From the NCBI GenBank assembly GCA_030641485.1, contig DAOWHJ010000085.1, forward strand, positions 1-11,165: a DNA stretch of 11,165 nt. The letters run 5' to 3'. The notes under the pieces were generated by a model. That model worked only from the letters and a program-made list of their open reading frames with translations. It searched no databases and was not told where the DNA came from. The position numbers and the translations under genes are program-made. Each line of letters starts with the position of its first letter. Positions within the stretch are counted from its first letter, which is position 1. Positions 1-6,891 of the stretch are shown here, in pieces. This DNA comes from Pseudomonadota bacterium (GTDB lineage Bacteria; Desulfobacterota; Anaeroferrophillalia; Anaeroferrophillales; Tharpellaceae).

Positions 1-345
1 AAACATTTAAAAGATATCGGAGAACGCCAAGAATTGCTAGCTCTGCTCGCCGATATGATTATGGAGTATTATGCTCTTGAGAGTACTCTGTTGCGTCTTG
101 AAAAGGGCTCTTTCACGGTTGATGACTGGCGTTCGCAGGCTCTTCTAAACTATTTTCCGGCCGCTATGGATCGCCTTCTTGTCTGGGGGCGTGAGGTTCT
201 TGGTGTAGTGGTTGCTCCCGGGCAGTTAGCTGAACAACTTGCTCTATTTGATAAATTTTGCCGGATGACACCATTTGATACAATCTCTGTTCGTGACCGG
301 CTGGCTGAAAATATTATTTCTGTTAATGGTTATCCCAGAATCTGA
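1..345 (+). CDS. Acyl-CoA dehydrogenase, C-terminal part (5' truncated by window edge)
   Basis: The frame is open from base 1 to a TGA at 343-345 and gives 114 residues. An in-frame TTG at 34 is not needed as a start, because the frame continues upstream out of the window. The segment is helical and contains ADMIMEYYALESTLLRLEKG, then a long amphipathic stretch ending RDRLAENIISVNGYPRI. This matches the C-terminal helical extension of the VLCAD/ACAD9-like acyl-CoA dehydrogenases, which follows the core catalytic fold. The FAD and active-site regions lie outside the window, so the substrate cannot be judged. The next dehydrogenase starts 29 bases downstream on the same strand, consistent with one operon. 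The family call rests on this C-terminal pattern and on context only. Confidence 0.7.
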   Translation, partial: KHLKDIGERQELLALLADMIMEYYALESTLLRLEKGSFTVDDWRSQALLNYFPAAMDRLLVWGREVLGVVVAPGQLAEQLALFDKFCRMTPFDTISVRDRLAENIISVNGYPRI

Positions 346-361
346 CGTTGGTTTGATTCAA

Positions 362-367
362 AGGAGG
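362..367 (+). promoter_or_regulatory. Strong Shine-Dalgarno that decides the start of the second acyl-CoA dehydrogenase
   Basis: AGGAGG at 362-367 is followed by two in-frame ATG codons, at 369 and 375. The first is only 1 base from the Shine-Dalgarno and too close for initiation. The second is 7 bases away, which is ideal. The start at 375 is therefore preferred. Confidence 0.8.
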
Positions 368-374
368 AATGAAA

Positions 375-2072
375 ATGATTTTAAATCCAAAAAAAGAGAA
401 ATATGGGCACCTTGATCAAAAATCTCGGGAAATAATGCTTAAAACCATCGATTTTTTTGAGAATAAGGGTCTTGAAAAGATAAAGCAAGATAATTATGAG
501 CGGGTCTGGTACGCTGATTTTCTTGAATTTATCAAGGAAAACAGAATTTTTGCGACCTTGCTGACCCCGTCTCAATACAGCCAAGATCCAGATGCCCGTT
601 GGGATACGACCAGAAATAGTGATTATAGTGAAATTTTAGGTTTTTATGGTATCGAATATTGGTACACTTGGCAGGTAACAATTCTGGGCTTAGGTCCGAT
701 CTGGATGGGCGATAATGAAGCGGTCAAGAAAAAGACGGCATCTCTGTTGGAAGAGGGCGGAATTTTTGCCTTTGGCCTTTCCGAAAAAGAGCATGGCGCA
801 GATCTCTACTCCTCGGAAATGAAGCTGACCCCTCTAGCCGAAGGTGGCTATGTCGCGGATGGGAGCAAATATTACATTGGTAATGCGAATGAGGCGGCTT
901 TGGTTTCAACCTTTGCGAAAAACTCTGAGACTGATGAATATGTATTCTTCGTTGCAGATCCTAAACATGAAAATTACGATCTTGTGAAAAATGTTGTTGA
1001 ATGGCAGAGCTATGTCGCTGAATATGCCCTTAAGGATTATCCAATTAGAGAAACCGATATCCTTTCTACTGGTAGCAAGGCTTGGGACTCTTCATTGAAC
1101 ACTATTAACGTGGGCAAATTCAACTTAGGCTTTGGCTCCATTGGTATCTGTGCTCACGCTTTCTACGAGGCTTTGAATCATGCCTCGAGTCGCAATCTTT
1201 ATGGGAAATTCGTTACCGATTTCTCCTATATACAGCAGTTTTTTACGGATGCCTATTGTCGTTTGGCGGCCATGAAACTTTTTGCTTCAAGGGCTATTGA
1301 CTACATGAGGTCGGCATCTTCTGAAGATCGGCGCTACCTGCTCTTTAATCCTATGGTCAAAATGAAAGTTACGACCCAGGGCGAAGAGGTTATTAATCTT
1401 CTTTGGGACGTTATTGCGGCGAAGGGATTTGAAAAAGATCTCTATTTTGAAAATGCGACCTATGATATTCGGGCTCTACCTAAGCTTGAGGGCACAGTTC
1501 ATGTAAATCTGGCGCTTATCATAAAATTTACTGCCAACTATTTTTTCAACCCAGATGAGTTTGTGGAAATTCCTCAACGTAATGACCCTGCCAATGATGA
1601 TTTTCTCTTTAATCAGGGTCCCACCAAAGGCTTAAGTAAGATTCGCTTCCATGATTATAATATCGCCTACAACAGTGTAAGTCTGCCCAATATTGATATC
1701 TTCAAAGAGCAGATTGAAGTGCTCAAAAAATTTCTCATAAAGGCCCAACCGAGTAAGGAACAGTCCCAAGATCTTGATTTTCTTTTAAGTCTTGGCGAAC
1801 TTTTTACTCTGGTAGTTTATGGTCAGTTGATCATTGAAAAGTCAAAAATTGAAAATCTTGAAGATGATCTTTTAGACCAGATATTTGATTTTATGATCAG
1901 GGATTTTTCCAAATATGCTCTGCAGATTTACTCTAAAACCGGGAGCACTGAAAAACAAATGGAGTTGTGCCTGGAAATGATTAAAAAACCTGTCGTAAAT
2001 ATGAAGCGTTTCCAAAATGTCTGGCAAAATAGTGTGAAAGTATTAAATAACACCTATGTGATGAACCCGTAA
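375..2072 (+). CDS. Acyl-CoA dehydrogenase, long divergent type (565 aa)
   Basis: Predicted FAD enzyme that forms the alpha,beta double bond of an acyl-CoA and passes electrons to electron-transfer flavoprotein. The ATG at 375 is chosen over the one at 369 because of Shine-Dalgarno spacing. The first family signature is recognisable but divergent: GLSEKEHGAD near residues 134-143, where the usual form is nearer to SEPxxGSD. The C-terminal active-site region keeps the layout G(F), then DIRALPKLEGTVHVN near residues 364-378, so Glu372 in LEGT is the likely catalytic base. A further helical region of about 170 residues follows, making the protein much longer than the usual 380. It lies 29 bases after the previous dehydrogenase and 22 bases before the next one. 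The acyl-CoA substrate cannot be assigned; the signature differences may mean a branched, long or unusual acyl group. Confidence 0.85.
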   Translation: MILNPKKEKYGHLDQKSREIMLKTIDFFENKGLEKIKQDNYERVWYADFLEFIKENRIFATLLTPSQYSQDPDARWDTTRNSDYSEILGFYGIEYWYTWQVTILGLGPIWMGDNEAVKKKTASLLEEGGIFAFGLSEKEHGADLYSSEMKLTPLAEGGYVADGSKYYIGNANEAALVSTFAKNSETDEYVFFVADPKHENYDLVKNVVEWQSYVAEYALKDYPIRETDILSTGSKAWDSSLNTINVGKFNLGFGSIGICAHAFYEALNHASSRNLYGKFVTDFSYIQQFFTDAYCRLAAMKLFASRAIDYMRSASSEDRRYLLFNPMVKMKVTTQGEEVINLLWDVIAAKGFEKDLYFENATYDIRALPKLEGTVHVNLALIIKFTANYFFNPDEFVEIPQRNDPANDDFLFNQGPTKGLSKIRFHDYNIAYNSVSLPNIDIFKEQIEVLKKFLIKAQPSKEQSQDLDFLLSLGELFTLVVYGQLIIEKSKIENLEDDLLDQIFDFMIRDFSKYALQIYSKTGSTEKQMELCLEMIKKPVVNMKRFQNVWQNSVKVLNNTYVMNP

Positions 2073-2094
2073 CCGTATTTTAAGGAGATTTAAG

Positions 2095-3237
2095 ATGGAT
2101 TACAGATTACCTGAAGAGATGAAGCTGCTACAGGATATGACCTATAAATTTGCTAAGGTCGAAATTGCACCATTTTCAACTGAGTGTGATGAAGAGGAGA
2201 AATATACGCCGGAAATAATCAAAAAAGCGGCAGAACTGGGTTTGATCGGAAGCTGGGCTCCGGAAGAGTATGGCGGGGCCGGATTCGGAGTTTTGGGCCA
2301 AGCCTTAATCGCCGAGCAGGTTGCCCGGGTCGATATGGGCATCTGTACCAGTGTCATTACGGCTTCTTTTGGCTGTGAAGCGATTTTACATTCCGGCACT
2401 GAAGAGCAGAAAAAGAAATATATTAGTATGGTCTGTAGTGGTGCCGCGATCAGTGCCGGGGCCTTTACCGAGCCCAATGCCGGTACTGATGTATCTGGGG
2501 CGACAACCCGTGCCGTTAAAGATGGCGATGATTATGTTATTAACGGCAGCAAAATGTTTATTACCAACGGCACCGTCTGTGATTTTATGGTTACTCTGGT
2601 AATTACCAACCCGGAAGCGAAACGTAAGCATAACAGCTACAGTTTGGTGATTATCCCGGCGGATCTGCCGGGGATCACTCGAACCAAAATCAAGGGTAAG
2701 ATGGGTATCCGCTCCAGTGATACCGCAGAATTGGCATTTGAGGATGTGCGCGTACCCCAGGCGAATCTAGTTGGTCAGGAGGGGCGCGGTTTTCATCAGT
2801 TAATGCACTTTTTTGATATGACCCGGATTATGGTTGCCGGTCAGGGGGTTGGTTTGTCGCAGGGCTGTCTTGACGAAGCGATTCGCTATGCGAAAGAGCG
2901 CTCCGCTTTCGGTTCACCTCTGGGTGATTTTCAGTTGACTCAGGCCAAACTGACCGAGATGGCAATCCGTATCGAAGCCGCCCGCAATATGGTCTATAAA
3001 GCCGCCTGGCTCTACGATGAAGGCACTCCTGATTTTACCTTGGCCGCAATGGCTAAATATTACAGCGGTCAGACAGCTGTTTTTTGTGCTAATGCTGCTC
3101 TTGAAATTCATGGTGGATACGGTTATATCAATGAGTACAAAGTGCAAAAATTCTACCGCGATGCCAAAATCCTTGAGCTCTATGAAGGAACCAAAGAAGC
3201 CGAGATCATGACTATTGGCAAAACACTTTTGGCTTAA
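2095..3237 (+). CDS. Acyl-CoA dehydrogenase, short-chain/butyryl-CoA type (380 aa)
   Basis: Canonical single-domain acyl-CoA dehydrogenase of the usual length. Signature 1 is intact as AFTEPNAGTDVSGA at residues 123-136. Signature 2 is intact as EIHGGYGYINEYKVQKFYRD near the C-terminus. Glu364 in ELYEGT is at the position of the catalytic base of butyryl-CoA and medium-chain enzymes. The ATG at 2095 has an AAGGAGA Shine-Dalgarno about 7 bases upstream. The family uses FAD and normally gives its electrons to ETF. It is in an operon with two other dehydrogenases and the thiolase that follows after 19 bases. A butyryl/short-chain substrate is the default guess; glutaryl-CoA, isovaleryl-CoA and alicyclic acyl-CoA enzymes share this fold and are not excluded. 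Confidence 0.92.
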   Translation: MDYRLPEEMKLLQDMTYKFAKVEIAPFSTECDEEEKYTPEIIKKAAELGLIGSWAPEEYGGAGFGVLGQALIAEQVARVDMGICTSVITASFGCEAILHSGTEEQKKKYISMVCSGAAISAGAFTEPNAGTDVSGATTRAVKDGDDYVINGSKMFITNGTVCDFMVTLVITNPEAKRKHNSYSLVIIPADLPGITRTKIKGKMGIRSSDTAELAFEDVRVPQANLVGQEGRGFHQLMHFFDMTRIMVAGQGVGLSQGCLDEAIRYAKERSAFGSPLGDFQLTQAKLTEMAIRIEAARNMVYKAAWLYDEGTPDFTLAAMAKYYSGQTAVFCANAALEIHGGYGYINEYKVQKFYRDAKILELYEGTKEAEIMTIGKTLLA

Positions 3238-3256
3238 AACTAATAAGAGGTTTGCT

Positions 3257-4507
3257 ATGAAAGACGTTGTAATTGTTTCTGCCTGCCGAACTGCTATCGG
3301 TGCATTTGGCGGCTCCCTGAAAGATTTGAATGCTGCCACGCTGGCAAGTATTACTATGAAAGAGGCGATCAAGCGGGCCGGAATTGATCCTGCAATGATC
3401 GATGATATTCGTTATGGGCATTGCGTTGAGTCTGCCGACACCCTGAATACAACCCGGGTCGGGGCTCTTTTAGCCGGGATTCCAGATACTGTGCCAGCGG
3501 TTACGGTCAATCGGGTCTGTATCTCGGGAATGGAGGCGGTTATCTCGGGAATGGCTATGATCCAGGCCGACATGGCGGATATTATTCTCGCCGGCGGTAC
3601 CGAACATATGTCCAGCATACCCTACAGTGTTCCCGGTGCCCGTTGGGGATGTAGGCTTCAGGATCATACCTTTGTCGATAATCTGATTCACGCCTTACAT
3701 TGTGGTTCACACATAATTCCGCATCCTGAAGATGGCCCAGTTGACGAAACCCAAGCGCCTTTGAGTATGTTTGTCGGTAAACCCTATATTATGGGGCACA
3801 CCACGGAATTTATCGCCCAACATTTGGGTATTACCCGCGAGGAGATGGATGAAGTTGCCTTAAGAAGCCATAATGCCGCGGAGAAGGCGACTCTGAATGG
3901 GGTTTTTAAGGATGAAATTGTCCCTGTGGAGATTCCGCAAAGGAGGAAAGATCCGCTTATCTTTGACCAAGATGAGCATTTCAGACCCGGCATGACCATG
4001 GAAAAACTTGCATCTTTGCCGTCGGCTTTTATACCTAAGATCGGTAAGGTTACCGCAGGTAACTCTAGCGGTATAAATGATGGTTCTACTGGAATGATTA
4101 TAATGTCGGCGGAGAAGGCGAAAGAACTCGGCCTTAAACCTCTGGCGAAAATCAAGGCAACTGGCCGGGGGGCCTGTCATCCCTCGGTGATGGGGTTATC
4201 GCCGGTGCCGGCGGTTAAAGACCTGCTCAAAAGAAGCGGTATGACTCTTGATGATTTCGAGATGATCGAACTTAACGAAGCTTTTGCCGGTCAATACTTA
4301 GGTTGTGAAAAAGAGTTGGGTCTCAATCGGGAGATTACTAACGTTCATGGTTCTGGAATTGGCCTCGGCCACCCGGTTGGGTCCACCGGAGCGCGAATTA
4401 TCACTACTCTTATCTATGGTATGAAAAAACAGGGTAACTCTCTTGGCCTTGCTACCCTTTGTGGTGGCGGTGGCGTATCCATGGCCTGCGCTATTGAAAT
4501 GATGTAG
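3257..4507 (+). CDS. Thiolase (acetyl-CoA C-acyltransferase), 416 aa with a loop insertion
   Basis: Catalyses thiolytic cleavage of 3-ketoacyl-CoA to acetyl-CoA, or the reverse Claisen condensation. The three catalytic elements are intact: Cys88 in NRVCISG, His372 in GLGHPVGSTGAR, and Cys402 in LCGGGGVS. The NEAFA motif is also present. The ATG at 3257 is chosen over upstream in-frame codons because it directly begins the conserved KDVVIVSACRTAIGAFGG start and has a TAAGAGG Shine-Dalgarno 6 bases away. At 416 residues it is longer than the usual 390-395. The surplus is an insertion of roughly 25 residues at about 150-178 (HCGSHIIPHPEDGPV... before YIMGHTTEF), in the covering-loop region that usually shapes substrate access. 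It is the last gene of the operon and is followed by an intrinsic terminator. Confidence 0.93.
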   Translation: MKDVVIVSACRTAIGAFGGSLKDLNAATLASITMKEAIKRAGIDPAMIDDIRYGHCVESADTLNTTRVGALLAGIPDTVPAVTVNRVCISGMEAVISGMAMIQADMADIILAGGTEHMSSIPYSVPGARWGCRLQDHTFVDNLIHALHCGSHIIPHPEDGPVDETQAPLSMFVGKPYIMGHTTEFIAQHLGITREEMDEVALRSHNAAEKATLNGVFKDEIVPVEIPQRRKDPLIFDQDEHFRPGMTMEKLASLPSAFIPKIGKVTAGNSSGINDGSTGMIIMSAEKAKELGLKPLAKIKATGRGACHPSVMGLSPVPAVKDLLKRSGMTLDDFEMIELNEAFAGQYLGCEKELGLNREITNVHGSGIGLGHPVGSTGARIITTLIYGMKKQGNSLGLATLCGGGGVSMACAIEMM

Positions 4508-4536
4508 TTGTTTTATCCCGTACTTGCCGATACTTG

Positions 4537-4578
4537 GGGTTGGGTCTTTGTCGAATGATAGAGATTCAACCCTTTTTT
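4537..4578 (+). terminator. Intrinsic terminator of the acyl-CoA dehydrogenase/thiolase operon
   Basis: An 11-bp stem pairs GGGTTGGGTCT (4537-4547) with AGATTCAACCC (4562-4572). It has two G-U wobbles and a 14-base loop, and six T residues follow directly at 4573-4578. The wobbles and the T tract both favour + strand function. The convergent gene's stop is at 4584-4586, but on the - strand the hairpin is not followed by a T tract. Confidence 0.85.
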
Positions 4579-4583
4579 ATGTT

Positions 4584-5435
4584 TTAAGCAAAAGCGCTCA
4601 ATGATGGGCGTTGGGTTGAGATGGGGTTTGTGGCTTGGTAGGCGGTTTGAGCGGTTTTGTTAAGGTGGTTGGGTTGTAGGTCAACATGCTGGTTATCTGT
4701 TTGCTGACTGTTGTTTGGGTTGGTAGCGGTTTTAGGCAGGGTTTGATCATTCTCCTGGCTGTTGGCGGCAGGGTTGATTTCTGTTGCGCCATTTTGTTCT
4801 CTTTTTCCCTCGGCTTCTTCGCTACGTTTCTGACGTAGTTCGCTTTGGGCCCGGGCTTCAGCTTGGGTGGCTTGAGCGGCTACGGAGCGATCTTGGCTTG
4901 AGGGGTCTCGCGGAGCCAAGGCGGCCCGTTTGACGACCTGCATCTTGCGGATAGTGGCTTCGGGTGTGTTCTCAGCCGAGGTGTCGATGCTAACTTCACC
5001 ACCAACCGCATAATTCTGGTTGTCGGGGCCCTTCTCATACTCATAACTGGCCCCGCCACTAACATAGGCCCCGCCAGCAGCGATGTGAGCCTGTTCGTGG
5101 GCTTTAACTTCAGCATCTCGTTTTTTTAACTGGTCAACCTGCCTTTGTTCCTCATCTGTGAGTCCCTCACTTGAGCCATTCTGGCTCTCATTTCTAGCCT
5201 CAGATTTTTCAGGAGATTTTGTTGTATTAGAGTCAGAATTTTGACTTTGTCGGGCTTGGGCTTCTTCGCTGAAACTTACTGTAGCTGCGGGGTCAGATTG
5301 GGTGATGGGGGTGCTAGCGGATACTTTTGAGGCAGGAGGACGCGAGTATTGCCCAAATCCGGCAACGGCTTCAGCATTCGCAGTTTCCAGGCTCAGATAG
5401 CTGGAATTAAGACTGTGGCTGATACTTACACTCAT
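4584..5435 (-). CDS. SprA-related putative metalloprotease (HExxH), 283 aa
   Basis: The central domain has KRDAEVKAHEQAHIAAGGAY, with a zincin-type HExxH at His113-Glu114-His117. It is followed by a Gly-rich segment with SYEYEKGPDNQNYAVGGEVSID and a helical DPSSQDRSVAAQATQAEARAQSELRQ. This is the pattern of the SprA-related (PF12118-type) putative metalloproteases; the family has no firmly known substrate. The domain spans about residues 92-200. Both flanks are low-complexity: Ser/Gln/Asn/Glu-rich before and Gln/Asn/Thr/Pro-rich after. No signal peptide or membrane segment is visible. The start at 5435 is preferred over an upstream in-frame ATG at 5462 because GGGAGA lies at the right distance. 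It is 69 bases downstream of the membrane protein gene on the same strand and may be co-transcribed with it. Confidence 0.75.
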   Translation of the reverse strand: MSVSISHSLNSSYLSLETANAEAVAGFGQYSRPPASKVSASTPITQSDPAATVSFSEEAQARQSQNSDSNTTKSPEKSEARNESQNGSSEGLTDEEQRQVDQLKKRDAEVKAHEQAHIAAGGAYVSGGASYEYEKGPDNQNYAVGGEVSIDTSAENTPEATIRKMQVVKRAALAPRDPSSQDRSVAAQATQAEARAQSELRQKRSEEAEGKREQNGATEINPAANSQENDQTLPKTATNPNNSQQTDNQHVDLQPNHLNKTAQTAYQATNPISTQRPSLSAFA

Positions 5436-5440
5436 ACTTA

Positions 5441-5446
5441 TCTCCC
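5441..5446 (-). promoter_or_regulatory. Shine-Dalgarno that decides the start of the SprA-related gene
   Basis: TCTCCC on the + strand reads GGGAGA on the - strand, with 5 bases between it and the ATG at 5435-5433. The alternative ATG at 5462 has no comparable site, so the first nine residues of the longer reading frame (MDYWIWEIS) are probably untranslated. Confidence 0.7.
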
Positions 5447-5504
5447 ATATCCAATAGTCCATCGGCAGTCAAGGAAGAAAACTTGAGTACTTTTTTATCT
5501 TTTT

Positions 5505-6575
5505 CTATTTTTTCGCTTCTTCGACAGCTGTTTTCTTCATAAGAAGGGCCTTTTTTACCGGTGCAGCCGCTTGTGTGTGACTCTTTGTCTGCTTGTCAGG
5601 TTGGGGTGGCAACGTAAGGAGATGCTTTTTTTCAACCCTAGATTCGGAGCTAATCGGGGTTGTCGTCGTTGTTCCTAGCGGGCCAAAGTGGAATAGGTTT
5701 AAGCTGATAATGAAGAAAAGCGCGATGATAAAAGTTGCACGATAGTTTACTAACGCATCCTTATTAATTTTGATAAGAAGTAACCAACCGCAGAGAGCGC
5801 TGGTTACTATACCCGCAAACCAGTAAACTTCCTGGGGGGTGAAGAGCACTTTGGGGTTGTTGGTCGAAAAGTTATAAATGAGCCAACCTAAAGGGATAAT
5901 TTGCAGGGTTACTACGGCAAAAAGCCAGCTTCCAGCAAAACCTGAGGCTTTGAAATAGTAATCTCGGGGTTGTTTACGTTTTTTCTCCTTCTCTGTGGCA
6001 TTAGAGAGCATGAAAAAAAGAGCGGCAATTGCGATTGAATTCAGCAGGAAATGGATAAAATAAGCAACCTGCTCCTGACTCAGGCACCATGCAATGAGCT
6101 CATTGTTGCTTACCGATACTTTTTTGAAATTCATCCAGGACTCATAGGTTGCCGGTAGGTACCAAAAAACTACCGCAGTTAAAGAAGCGCAAGCTGCGAT
6201 GAGGGCGAGTGGCGCATGTAGGGTTTTAATTTTAATGATTTTAGAGGTGAAGTGGTAGAGCAAAAAGAGCAGTAAAGCTATACCTGCACTGAGTCCGACA
6301 ATCAAAGGATTGGTAGAATGCATAATGGTTGCGGTTTGGGGAAGGTAGACTGAAGTTCCTCCAATTAGTGAAAAGATAATAATCCAGAGCCAGGTCGAAC
6401 CGGTAATGTTGTGGCTTCTGACCGGGTAGTTTACTCTGGCACTGGGTTTGTGGGTGAGTTCACTTATGAAAGCCAGCATTGAACTTCCCAATATCAGAGC
6501 CAAAGCTAAGAGAAAAATGATCTTTCCCGTGGCCTGAGCCGGGGCCGTGTTGATGTAATTTATTATATTTTCCAT
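5505..6575 (-). CDS. Integral membrane protein of unknown function, about eight helices (356 aa)
   Basis: I do not recognise the family. Hydrophobic segments lie at about residues 17-38, 62-78, 90-108, 120-140, 171-191, 215-236, 248-267 and 278-297. Charged connecting loops include a very basic one (EKEKKRKQPRDYY) between helices 5 and 6. The C-terminal 55 residues are soluble, Thr/Pro/Gln/Lys-rich and probably disordered. His106 or His108-like residues (LLYHFTSK) and FIHFLLNS in helix 5 could be haem or quinone ligands, but that is speculation. The ATG at 6575 has only a weak purine-rich site (AAAGAGAA) upstream. The SprA-related gene follows after 69 bases. A respiratory or sensor-type membrane subunit is possible; nothing in the sequence settles it. 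Confidence 0.7.
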   Translation of the reverse strand: MENIINYINTAPAQATGKIIFLLALALILGSSMLAFISELTHKPSARVNYPVRSHNITGSTWLWIIIFSLIGGTSVYLPQTATIMHSTNPLIVGLSAGIALLLFLLYHFTSKIIKIKTLHAPLALIAACASLTAVVFWYLPATYESWMNFKKVSVSNNELIAWCLSQEQVAYFIHFLLNSIAIAALFFMLSNATEKEKKRKQPRDYYFKASGFAGSWLFAVVTLQIIPLGWLIYNFSTNNPKVLFTPQEVYWFAGIVTSALCGWLLLIKINKDALVNYRATFIIALFFIISLNLFHFGPLGTTTTTPISSESRVEKKHLLTLPPQPDKQTKSHTQAAAPVKKALLMKKTAVEEAKK

Positions 6576-6610
6576 AGGTAAATTCTCTTTACGGTTGAAT
6601 GAGTTGCTAG

Positions 6611-6629
6611 CTTTTTACGACGCCATCAA
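6611..6629 (+). repeat. Solo end of a dispersed palindromic repeat
   Basis: CTTTTTACGACGCCATCAA at 6611-6629 is identical to 8105-8123, the right end of the palindromic element near 8.0 kb. No matching left end or central palindrome is visible here, so this looks like a remnant or a single-ended insertion upstream of the membrane protein gene. Confidence 0.7.
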
Positions 6630-6649
6630 AATTAATTAAAACAAGGTAA

Positions 6650-6793
6650 CTATTCAGGTGCCATCTCAAACTGCCGGGATTGGGGTCATTGCTGGTACAA
6701 GGTGCGTCAGCACCCCAGCTTTGACCCCGTTTATGGGAGCGAAGCAATGTTCGCCACCATTTTGTTGTGGCTTTATAGTGGGAACCTGAATAG
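6650..6793 (+). repeat. Nested inverted-repeat unit, possible nonautonomous element or structured RNA
   Basis: The outer arms CTATTCAGGT (6650-6659) and ACCTGAATAG (6784-6793) are a perfect 10-bp inverted repeat. Inside is a compound hairpin at 6682-6728. It is built from GGGGTCA/TGACCCC, a TT/TT internal loop, GCTGG/CCAGC, a 5-base one-sided bulge and GGTGC/GCACC closing on GTCA. A second small stem is GCGAA (6739-6743) with TTCGC (6750-6754). An alternative is CCAC (6754-6757) with GTGG (6767-6770). There is no open reading frame of note. GGGGTCA...TGACCCC hairpins remind me of sequences beside REP-associated tyrosine (IS200-like) transposases, but no transposase is in the window. Confidence 0.55.
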
Positions 6794-6827
6794 CGTCCCA
6801 GGCCGCTGTACCGACTGGCTTGGGGCG
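6794..6827 (+). other. Eleven-base-pair hairpin in the 6.8-kb structured region
   Basis: CGTCCCAGGCC (6794-6804) pairs with GGCTTGGGGCG (6817-6827) around a 12-base loop. Two of the pairs are G-U wobbles when read as + strand RNA. On the - strand they become A-C mismatches, so the fold is better as + strand RNA. It abuts the outer arm ending at 6793. Confidence 0.5.
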
Positions 6828-6833
6828 TAGCGA

Positions 6834-6864
6834 ACTTCCAAATTAACGAGCGTTAGTTGGAAGT
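6834..6864 (+). other. Near-palindromic hairpin downstream of the aldolase gene
   Basis: ACTTCCAA (6834-6841) pairs with TTGGAAGT (6857-6864), and inside it TAACG pairs with CGTTA. It lies 27 bases beyond the aldolase stop codon. It could act as a transcript end for that - strand operon, but no T tract follows it in that direction. Confidence 0.45.
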
Positions 6865-6891
6865 GCATTTTCACTGCCCACTCTCCTCGAC

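Noticed and set aside
2914..3372. A 152-codon open frame on the - strand
   Set aside because: It lies opposite the acyl-CoA dehydrogenase and thiolase coding sequences, which have intact family motifs. It has no recognisable features.
4537..4583. Bidirectional terminator shared with the SprA-related gene
   Set aside because: On the - strand the stem is preceded by A residues but followed by CAAGTATC, with no T tract.
6650..6793. tRNA or group II intron fragment
   Set aside because: No cloverleaf with T-arm sequence and no domain V-like hairpin could be traced.
6650..6864. Cobalamin-type riboswitch for a neighbouring gene
   Set aside because: No B12-box consensus was found and the region is not placed as a leader in the correct orientation for an obvious target gene.
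6834..6864. Intrinsic terminator of the thioesterase/aldolase operon
   Set aside because: The stem is good but no T tract follows on the - strand, so it is listed only as a hairpin.
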